A stretch of DNA of 5,525 nt. Origin: an uncultured Collinsella sp. GTDB taxonomy: Bacteria > Actinomycetota > Coriobacteriia > Coriobacteriales > Coriobacteriaceae. A model generated the notes under the pieces. It had not been told where the DNA came from. It made no database searches and saw only the letters and a program-made list of their open reading frames with translations. Made by a program: the position numbers and the translations under genes. Below are positions 1-5,304 of the stretch, piece after piece. Location: positions 1 through 5,525 of the forward strand of contig CATWVA010000058.1 of NCBI GenBank assembly GCA_958354105.1, read 5' to 3'. Position 1 is the first letter of the stretch. Each line of letters opens with the position of its first letter.

Positions 1-1653
1 CTCATGCCGGGCACCTATTATGTACGCGAAACCTCGGCCAAAGAGCCCTATCTTGTCGGCGGAGAGATCGAGGTAAACATACCCGCCGATATAAACCTAA
101 CGCCCGTTGCAATCGTCTCGTATTATAACCACGCCGCGACCGGAAACATCAGGATCGTTAAAACCGATGCCGTAGACGGCAGCAGCCTCGCGGGCGCCAT
201 CTTTGAGATCCGTGCCTCAGGTGATATCGTGCGCCCCGACGGTAGCATTGCCGCGCTCGACGGCGAGGCTGTCGCTACCGTCACGACGGATGAAACTGGA
301 GAAGCACGCGCGGACGACCTCCCGCTGGGATCTGGCACCGCACGCTACGAGGTTGTCGAGACTCAAGCGCCGACCGGCTTCTTACTCGACCGGACGCACC
401 ATATCGTCGACCTTACCTATGCCGACCAGAAAACACCCGTTGTGGAAGCACGGCTTAACGTATCCGACGATTACACCAAGGTTGATATCTCCAAGGTCGA
501 TGCAAGCGGAGAGCAGGAAGTGAAAGGCGCACAGCTCACCTTATATGGTCCCGATAAAACCGAAATAGACTCCTGGACCTCATCCGACAAGCCGCACCGC
601 ATCGAACATCTTGCACCCGGCACCTACTCGTTGCGCGAAACGATGTCTCCGCGGACCTATGACCTTGCCGAGGAGATAACGTTTGAAATAAAGGATACGG
701 GAGAAGTCCAATCCGTCGCGATGAAGGATGCGCCCATCGAGATCAAAGGACAGGTCGACAAGCGTCAGGAACTTGTCCAACCTATCGGGAAGGGTCTGTT
801 GGCTAACGGCGATGGAAAAAACCGCGCCGCGATGCAAACCAATACGGATGGGCTTTTCTCCTATACCATCGATGCTCGAAACGATTCCGCTACTTGGGTT
901 GATGAGTTTACGATTACCGATGATCTTGAGTGCGCCAAAGACGGCACGGCGAGATTCGTCTCAATCGAAACCCCCGTCGCCATCGGCGACCTCAACGGTC
1001 TGTGCAACGTGTGGTATCGCACGACGCCGTTGGACTCGACAGACGTCGATGAGCCGGCAAACGCGACGCTTGGCGATGGGCACGAAAATCCTTGGCTTGA
1101 GTCAGACGAAGTAAAAGAGAGTCTGGGTGAAGATTGCCGCCTCGTCGATTACGACGGCTGGCACCTCTGGAAGGCGGATGTCTCGACCACGGAATCCGCC
1201 ACACTCGAGGCGAAAGAACTCGACCTTGCATCCAATACCGTCGTGACGGGCATTCGCATTGAATACGGTGCGGTAGCCGCCGACTTTACGACTCGAAGCG
1301 ATACGGATTCTTGGACCCGTGATGATCTCAAAGATGAGCACGACGACCTTGACGATGCCAAAGCAATCCTTGGCACAGATGCTCGGGGCGCAGTCGTGCA
1401 CATGCAGGCAACATCGGCTTACACACCCCAAACTGCACTCACCAACAGCGCACGCGTCGATCTTTGCCGCAACGGCGGCGGCGATAAACTTGAGTCACAT
1501 GACGAGGACCGTGTCATTCAACGCTGTACCCTACCGCAGGACCTACCGGCAACAGGATCAGCTCCCATCGCCGCTTGCATCACCGCGCTCCTGACCTCGG
1601 GTGCCGCAGCCCTATGGTTCGCTCGCCTTAGGTCAATCCCAAAGAAGCGCTAG
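1..1653 (+). CDS. Sortase-anchored SpaA/Cna-B-type pilin-like surface protein, 5'-truncated
   Basis: C-terminal part of a wall-anchored surface protein, probably an adhesin or pilin subunit. The frame is open to the first base, and the first visible residues (LMPGTYYVRET) are the end of a Cna-B domain, so the ATG at 4 is internal. Residues below count from that Met. Visible parts: the tail of one Cna-B domain (1-45, E9 in the YYVRET motif, N42); a full domain about 48-155 (K53 in IRIVKTD, E119 in VVETQAPTG, N152); another about 158-247 (K164 in DISKVDA, E212 in SLRET, D242). Lys plus Glu plus Asn/Asp is the pattern of intramolecular isopeptide bonds in SpaA/Cna-B folds. Residues 248-510 resemble the DUF11/D2-like region that often follows these domains (FSYTIDARNDS) and hold five cysteines (310, 334, 378, 488, 508). 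A sorting signal ends it: LPATG 514-518, a hydrophobic helix about 520-540 and the basic tail RLRSIPKKR. Ligand unknown. The family call is strong; pilin versus monomeric adhesin is open. Confidence 0.9.
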   Translation, partial: LMPGTYYVRETSAKEPYLVGGEIEVNIPADINLTPVAIVSYYNHAATGNIRIVKTDAVDGSSLAGAIFEIRASGDIVRPDGSIAALDGEAVATVTTDETGEARADDLPLGSGTARYEVVETQAPTGFLLDRTHHIVDLTYADQKTPVVEARLNVSDDYTKVDISKVDASGEQEVKGAQLTLYGPDKTEIDSWTSSDKPHRIEHLAPGTYSLRETMSPRTYDLAEEITFEIKDTGEVQSVAMKDAPIEIKGQVDKRQELVQPIGKGLLANGDGKNRAAMQTNTDGLFSYTIDARNDSATWVDEFTITDDLECAKDGTARFVSIETPVAIGDLNGLCNVWYRTTPLDSTDVDEPANATLGDGHENPWLESDEVKESLGEDCRLVDYDGWHLWKADVSTTESATLEAKELDLASNTVVTGIRIEYGAVAADFTTRSDTDSWTRDDLKDEHDDLDDAKAILGTDARGAVVHMQATSAYTPQTALTNSARVDLCRNGGGDKLESHDEDRVIQRCTLPQDLPATGSAPIAACITALLTSGAAALWFARLRSIPKKR

Positions 1654-1660
1654 CACGATG

Positions 1661-1698
1661 AAAAAGCGGACGAGCCAGTCCCCCGGCTCGCCCGCTTT
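1661..1698. terminator. Bidirectional intrinsic terminator between convergent units
   Basis: Arms 1663-1676 (AAAGCGGACGAGCC) and 1685-1698 (GGCTCGCCCGCTTT) pair over 14 bp with a single A/C mismatch around an 8-nt loop. Read on the - strand, the hairpin is followed directly by a run of five T (1665-1661) and lies about 21 nt after the stop of the small membrane protein gene, so it is a good terminator for that operon. Read on the + strand, it starts 9 nt after the surface-protein stop but is followed only by TTTCAATCATTT, a weaker U-tract. Confidence 0.85.
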
Positions 1699-1719
1699 CA
1701 ATCATTTAAATCGCCGCAT

Positions 1720-1938
1720 CTACTCTGCAGACGAAGATCCACCATCAACGATTGCTTGCTCGGACTCAGGAATCCCATCGGCACCCGTGCTCTGTTCTTG
1801 CTCCACCTCTTCGCTGATTGCGGAGGCGGGGGTCGAGCCCTTCGCGCCCACGATGTAGGCAGCTCCAAGCCCTAACGCAATGGCAATCAAGGTCAAAATC
1901 ACGTAGACAGGCCAATGGCGCTTAATATACGAAAACAC
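1720..1938 (-). CDS. Small single-pass membrane protein with acidic C-terminal tail (72 aa)
   Basis: No family recognised. The protein starts MFSYIKRHW, with K6, R7 and H8 just before one hydrophobic helix (about 10-31, VYVILTLIAIALGLGAAYIV). A hydrophilic tail (32-72) follows, rich in Glu, Ser and Ala with only one Lys. By the positive-inside rule the N-terminus is cytoplasmic and the acidic tail is outside. There is no lipobox or signal peptidase site, so it should stay as a membrane anchor. The start is GTG at 1938, supported by a TAAGGAG site 5 nt upstream; no ATG fits as well. It begins 21 nt after the stop of the large M28-like gene on the same strand, with only its own ribosome binding site between, and it is followed by a terminator, so it is probably the last gene of a two-gene operon. 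A role as a partner of the M28-like protein is inference from position only. Confidence 0.75.
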   Translation of the reverse strand: MFSYIKRHWPVYVILTLIAIALGLGAAYIVGAKGSTPASAISEEVEQEQSTGADGIPESEQAIVDGGSSSAE

Positions 1939-1943
1939 GTTGA

Positions 1944-1950
1944 CTCCTTA
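1944..1950 (-). promoter_or_regulatory. Ribosome binding site (TAAGGAG) fixing a GTG start
   Basis: On the - strand the sequence reads TAAGGAG, five bases, then GTG. This near-perfect anti-16S match identifies the GTG at 1938 as the start of the small membrane protein. It lies wholly inside the short gap after the stop of the upstream gene. Confidence 0.8.
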
Positions 1951-1959
1951 GAGCTCCGT

Positions 1960-4900
1960 CTACGAACGGCGGATAACCTCGGTCACGACCTCGGATACCG
2001 TGGCAATGTTCGTCGGGTTGACATTGTGGGGCAGGTCGTCCTCGGTACGAGCGCAAGCCAGACGCGTGCCGTCCACGCCGGCGATGGTGAGGGCTCGGCG
2101 GCTCGCCTCGAGCGCGGCGTAGGCATCGGTCTTGGCATAGGGCATCTCGAGCGCGCCACAATCGACATGGAACGACTTGCACACCTTGCTGACCAGGTTC
2201 ATGATGCGGCGATCACCCTTGAGCAGCTGCTGTTCGCCCTCAACCGTCACCACCGAAAGCCTACCGGCGCCGACGGATTCAAGATTGATGAAGAAGACGC
2301 CGCGGAGCTTATCGCGATGCGAAGCCAAGAAGGCCTTCATACCGGAGCCATCACAATCCGAGGCGCCCGTTGCCACAAACCAGATATCGTGACCGAGCAG
2401 CTCATCGTCGCCCATAGAGGCGACAGCCGAGAGCATATCTTCGGAAGAAGCGCCGTCGGAAGACGTAGCGCCGCCCTTCCAGCCATCGTTATCGTCCTCG
2501 AAATTATCCCACGAACCGATGCCGCGACCGGACTTCTTGGCATCGTAATCGTCTTCGACGCCCAGCCAGTCACTCATGCTGTCCTGTTCGTTTTTCTTTT
2601 TACGACCGAACAGGCCGCCCAGGCCGCGCTTGCGAGACTTAGGTGCCGCAGGGGCGGGAGCCGAAATGGTCTCGATCGGCTGTGCGCCCGACGCAACGGG
2701 CATAGGAGGCGCAACGGGTGCCGATGTGGGTTCGGGACCCTGAGCGGTAGCAAAGGGGTCGTTGACCTGTGCGGAGGGATCGGGAAGGTCGAACAGCGAC
2801 GTGCGAGACGCAACGTTTGTCTGCTTCATCGACGGCAGCGACGGATCGGGAACCGAAGCCAGCGGAGACGAGGAGGGTGCAGGCGACGGTGCCGACGCCG
2901 GATCGGGAACATTCATCTGCGGACGCGGCGATGCTTGGGAGGAAATCTGGGCCATAAGGGAATCGACCGTTTCGTCCTGAGTGGGAGCGACATCGGCAAC
3001 CGTGGCACCGGAACCACTCGGGATCGGCATGGTGAAAATCTGCGTGGAGTAAGGCCTCGACCCATCTGTCTCGGGAGCCTCGGAAACCGCAGGCACTTCC
3101 TCCTGCTCGACCTCGGTCGAATCACCTTGATCGGCTGCCGCGTATTGCTCTTCGTCACAGTTGACCTCGACGGGCTCGTGCCCGGCGACATCTTGGATTT
3201 CGGCAGCATCAATAGGCTCGTCATCGTCTGCCGCGTCGCCCTGCTCATCGGAAACAGGAAGGGGCTCGGCAATCGCGGTGCCTTGCTTTTCAAACGTTAT
3301 CGTGGAATCGAACTGCGCGGCATCAAACGACATGGTGCTATCGACGTGCTGCTGAGCCTCAAAGGACGTTGTAGCTTCGGCGGCGTCGACAGGCACGGAC
3401 TGCATAGCCTCGTTCTGCTCGAACTCTTGCGCCGCGCGCTCACGTGCCGCCTCGGCTGCCTGCTGCTGAGCGATAGCCTCCTGCTCGGCAGCCTCGCGTG
3501 CGGCAGCGCGCTTCCCCTCGAAATCGTCGACAAATTTCCTGCCCTTTGCAAGCGCACCCTTAAAGAAGTTGGAAGCGCTGGCGCCAATCGAAGAGAACGC
3601 GGATGCAATATCGGCATGGGGCGTTGCCGCGGGAATCTCGGCCGAGAAATCAGTATCGCTCTCGTAAGACACGCGCCTCGGCTGTTCAGCGTAATCGTCG
3701 TCAGGCTCGTCCGTAACGTCTTGCGCCGGCGCGGCGGGAGCCAAAATGTCCAGTCCTGCCGCGGGATCGATCGCGGACACCGCCTCGGGCTCGGCAACGG
3801 CAGCGGCAACCGCGGCAGACTCATCATCCACGGCGACAACGGGCGCAGATGCAGTCACGACGGGGGCAGGCTCGGGCTCAAACGTCGGCTCCTCGCCTTC
3901 CTCGTAATCGAGCGTGCAGGACTCGGGAAGCATTCCGAGCGCACGGATGGCATCCGAACCAAAGCGGATGTTGCCGGCGGCATTGCGATAGAGCCTGGGC
4001 TCGGGCTCGGCCGCGACAGGCTCCTCCGCCGGCTCGGCAGTGGGAACCTCGTCATTGAACTCTTCGGCCTGGACAGCCTGATTCTGATCCTCGGGCACGA
4101 TGGCGCCAATCAGCGTCTCGTCGGCAGACGCACCCTCAAAGCCCTCGATCTGCTCGTCGAAAGCCTCGCCCTGTTCGGGCTCGGTCTGAGCGTCGGGAGC
4201 AATCGGCTGACCGAACTCGTCCTCGGCGTAGGTAGGCTCTTCATACTCGATGGTGTTGCCGTAGTCGTTTTGCTGTTGGGCCGCGGCATACTCCGCTGCT
4301 GCGCGCGCCATCTCCTCGGCACGACGCTTCTGCTCCCCAAAATAGGTATCGAACGGAACATCGTCGGGAAACTCGTTTTCGCCCTGGAAGGGAGCAACGT
4401 TGTCCATAACGCCGAGCATAGCGGCGACAGAAGACTTGTTGCACACTGCGCCGGACGTATAGGGAAGCACAAAACGGTTAGAAATGATGTTTGCCGCGTT
4501 GGCGAGCGCAACGAGGGAAGCGAGGATCGCGACAATCCACAGCAGAACCTTGAGCGCGCCGGGGAGCGGCAGGATACGCAAGATGGCAACGGCAGCAGGG
4601 GCAACCGTGGCAACGGGCAACAGCTTGGCGATGAGCGCACGATACGAAGCATAGGGCTCGCGGGCGAGCAGCTCAGCACGGGGAGAGTCGTAGTGTGCGA
4701 CAACGACCACCGGGCGGTTGCGCGGAGACGCGAGCGGGCCCGAGGCCTTGTGGTAGGCAATGACATTTTGGCTCACGCCCGTCTTGCCCAGGCGCGAAAC
4801 CACGGGGTGGCCCGTGCGCTCGAGCACGTAGAGAACGGCGCCGACAATGGCCAGCAAGGTGCCGACCAAGCCGATGCCGCCACCGATGCCCATCAGCAGG

Positions 4901-5106
4901 GCGCCGGCAAACGCAAGAATACCGGTAACGGCAAATGCCAACCTGCTGGGCGCCGGGGCATTGAACTCCTGAACCTCGGGATCAAAGCCGTGGTTGCGGA
5001 AGATCTGAGCGATATCCTCGGCAGCCAAGCGCTCTTCTTCGCTGCATGCCGGCGTGATGCCGGTGTTCTGCAGCAGGTGGTTAATATAGTTCTGGGTGTT
5101 CGCCAT
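1960..5106 (-). CDS. M28 metallopeptidase-like membrane protein with giant acidic insertion (1048 aa), probably catalytically degenerate
   Basis: Start ATG at 5106 (MANTQNYINHLL) with GGAG 5 nt upstream; an in-frame ATG at 5256 would add 50 residues and is not favoured. Order: M28-type N-terminal helix (about 5-48, SEEERLAAEDIAQIF); two membrane helices (about 56-74, 77-95); a basic loop and the M28 strand VVVVAHYDSP with H138 and D140; two more helices (about 158-180, 184-205); GAVCNKSSVAAML (219-231), matching the M28 GADDNASGVAALL motif; an acidic Ala/Pro/Glu-rich region about 240-900; then the second half of the fold: HDIWFVATGASDCDGSG (906-922), VFFINLESVG (937-946) and ARTEDDLPHNVNP (1019-1031). 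Relative to active M28 enzymes, Asp is Cys222, the Glu-Glu pair is S916-D917, the LD ligand is Glu943 and the last His is Arg1020. The family fold is well supported, but peptidase activity is doubtful. Four helices and no signal peptide put both halves in the cytoplasm. First gene of an operon with the 72-residue protein. Genome pipelines would probably call it an M28 peptidase. Confidence 0.85.
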   Translation of the reverse strand: MANTQNYINHLLQNTGITPACSEEERLAAEDIAQIFRNHGFDPEVQEFNAPAPSRLAFAVTGILAFAGALLMGIGGGIGLVGTLLAIVGAVLYVLERTGHPVVSRLGKTGVSQNVIAYHKASGPLASPRNRPVVVVAHYDSPRAELLAREPYASYRALIAKLLPVATVAPAAVAILRILPLPGALKVLLWIVAILASLVALANAANIISNRFVLPYTSGAVCNKSSVAAMLGVMDNVAPFQGENEFPDDVPFDTYFGEQKRRAEEMARAAAEYAAAQQQNDYGNTIEYEEPTYAEDEFGQPIAPDAQTEPEQGEAFDEQIEGFEGASADETLIGAIVPEDQNQAVQAEEFNDEVPTAEPAEEPVAAEPEPRLYRNAAGNIRFGSDAIRALGMLPESCTLDYEEGEEPTFEPEPAPVVTASAPVVAVDDESAAVAAAVAEPEAVSAIDPAAGLDILAPAAPAQDVTDEPDDDYAEQPRRVSYESDTDFSAEIPAATPHADIASAFSSIGASASNFFKGALAKGRKFVDDFEGKRAAAREAAEQEAIAQQQAAEAARERAAQEFEQNEAMQSVPVDAAEATTSFEAQQHVDSTMSFDAAQFDSTITFEKQGTAIAEPLPVSDEQGDAADDDEPIDAAEIQDVAGHEPVEVNCDEEQYAAADQGDSTEVEQEEVPAVSEAPETDGSRPYSTQIFTMPIPSGSGATVADVAPTQDETVDSLMAQISSQASPRPQMNVPDPASAPSPAPSSSPLASVPDPSLPSMKQTNVASRTSLFDLPDPSAQVNDPFATAQGPEPTSAPVAPPMPVASGAQPIETISAPAPAAPKSRKRGLGGLFGRKKKNEQDSMSDWLGVEDDYDAKKSGRGIGSWDNFEDDNDGWKGGATSSDGASSEDMLSAVASMGDDELLGHDIWFVATGASDCDGSGMKAFLASHRDKLRGVFFINLESVGAGRLSVVTVEGEQQLLKGDRRIMNLVSKVCKSFHVDCGALEMPYAKTDAYAALEASRRALTIAGVDGTRLACARTEDDLPHNVNPTNIATVSEVVTEVIRRS

Positions 5107-5111
5107 GTGCG

Positions 5112-5115
5112 CTCC
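5112..5115 (-). promoter_or_regulatory. Ribosome binding site (GGAG) supporting the start at 5106
   Basis: On the - strand the sequence reads TGGAGCGCACATG, placing GGAG five bases before the ATG at 5106. This and the loss of M28 homology upstream of MANTQ decide against the longer frame from 5256, whose extra 50 residues would be read from the intergenic and promoter region. Confidence 0.7.
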
Positions 5116-5174
5116 ACATCCATAATCCGACAAATAGGCCCAATGCATGCACATTAGAACCGTATATAGTCGAA

Positions 5175-5180
5175 AGTATA
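5175..5180 (-). promoter_or_regulatory. Candidate -10 box (TATACT) for the M28-like operon
   Basis: The - strand reads GGGGTATACTTTCG. TATACT is one base from the TATAAT consensus and lies about 70 nt before the start codon, which implies a leader of roughly 60 nt. No convincing -35 is seen: TTCGGT sits 19 bp upstream, which is a poor match and long spacing. The box directly abuts one copy of the 9-bp repeat at 5181-5189, so a protein bound there would overlap the promoter spacer. Confidence 0.3.
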
Positions 5181-5189
5181 CCCCGAGCG
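5181..5189 (+). repeat. Direct repeat copy 1 (CCCCGAGCG) in the divergent intergenic region
   Basis: CCCCGAGCG occurs here and again at 5223-5231, a start-to-start distance of 42 bp, or four helical turns. This puts both copies on the same face of the helix. It sits next to the TATACT candidate of the - strand operon. It could be a regulator half-site pair, but 9-bp GC-rich repeats can arise by chance. Confidence 0.4.
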
Positions 5190-5200
5190 AGCGCAAACGA

Positions 5201-5210
5201 CCGAATTCGG
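5201..5210. promoter_or_regulatory. Perfect 10-bp palindrome (CCGAATTCGG), possible operator
   Basis: CCGAATTCGG is a perfect inverted repeat lying between the two CCCCGAGCG copies in the divergent region. Symmetry does not extend beyond 10 bp. It could bind a dimeric regulator, but there is no direct evidence. A related GGGAATTCGG occurs at 5341-5350 inside the downstream gene. Confidence 0.3.
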
Positions 5211-5222
5211 GCCATCTTAACG

Positions 5223-5231
5223 CCCCGAGCG
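5223..5231 (+). repeat. Direct repeat copy 2 (CCCCGAGCG) in the divergent intergenic region
   Basis: Second copy of the 9-bp repeat, 42 bp from the first. If the TAAAAT at 5264-5269 is the -10 of the + strand regulator gene, this copy lies about 45-55 bp upstream of that start site, a usual position for an activator site. Function is inferred from position only. Confidence 0.4.
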
Positions 5232-5263
5232 GACAAGGATATAGCCTAATCTCCATATCGGAC

Positions 5264-5269
5264 TAAAAT
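5264..5269 (+). promoter_or_regulatory. Weak candidate -10 box (TAAAAT) for the WYL-type gene
   Basis: TAAAAT in GGACTAAAATCATGG is one base from TATAAT and would start a transcript with a leader of about 30 nt before the ATG at 5305. The expected -35 zone (about 5241-5246, ATAGCC) does not match TTGACA, so this is only a possibility. The TATAGCCTAAT stretch just upstream is an alternative AT-rich element. Confidence 0.2.
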
Positions 5270-5295
5270 CATGGCAGCAAACCACCTTCTCATGC

Positions 5296-5300
5296 GAGGA
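5296..5300 (+). promoter_or_regulatory. Ribosome binding site (GAGGA) for the WYL-type gene
   Basis: GCGAGGACTCTATG places GAGGA four bases before the ATG at 5305. Two other ATGs nearby (5271, 5292) are out of frame, so this site supports 5305 as the start. Confidence 0.6.
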
Positions 5301-5304
5301 CTCT

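Noticed and set aside
4..6. ATG at position 4 as the true start of the surface protein
   Set aside because: The frame is open to base 1 and the residues right after this Met are the interior of a Cna-B domain (PGTYYVRET). No ribosome binding site can be seen, so the gene begins upstream of the window.
1704..1711. ATTTAAAT palindrome after the small membrane protein gene
   Set aside because: An 8-bp AT palindrome next to a terminator is common by chance and has no further context here.
3297..3839. 180-codon - strand frame and other short overlapping frames inside the large genes
   Set aside because: They are Arg/Pro/Ser-rich out-of-frame readings of the GC-rich M28-like gene with no motifs or start signals of their own.
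1915..5157. A 1080-codon open frame on the + strand, fully antisense to the M28-like gene
   Set aside because: Its codons sit in exact register opposite the real codons, so it only needs the - strand gene to lack TTA, CTA and TCA codons, which GC-rich codon bias explains. Its product is rich in Arg, Leu, Gly, His and Cys, without recognisable motifs. The - strand has M28 motifs, membrane helices and a ribosome binding site.
5107..5256. In-frame upstream extension of the M28-like protein from ATG 5256 (50 extra residues)
   Set aside because: The extra peptide has no family resemblance, would cover the promoter and repeat region, and the ATG at 5106 has a well-placed GGAG. The M28-type N-terminal helix begins just after 5106.
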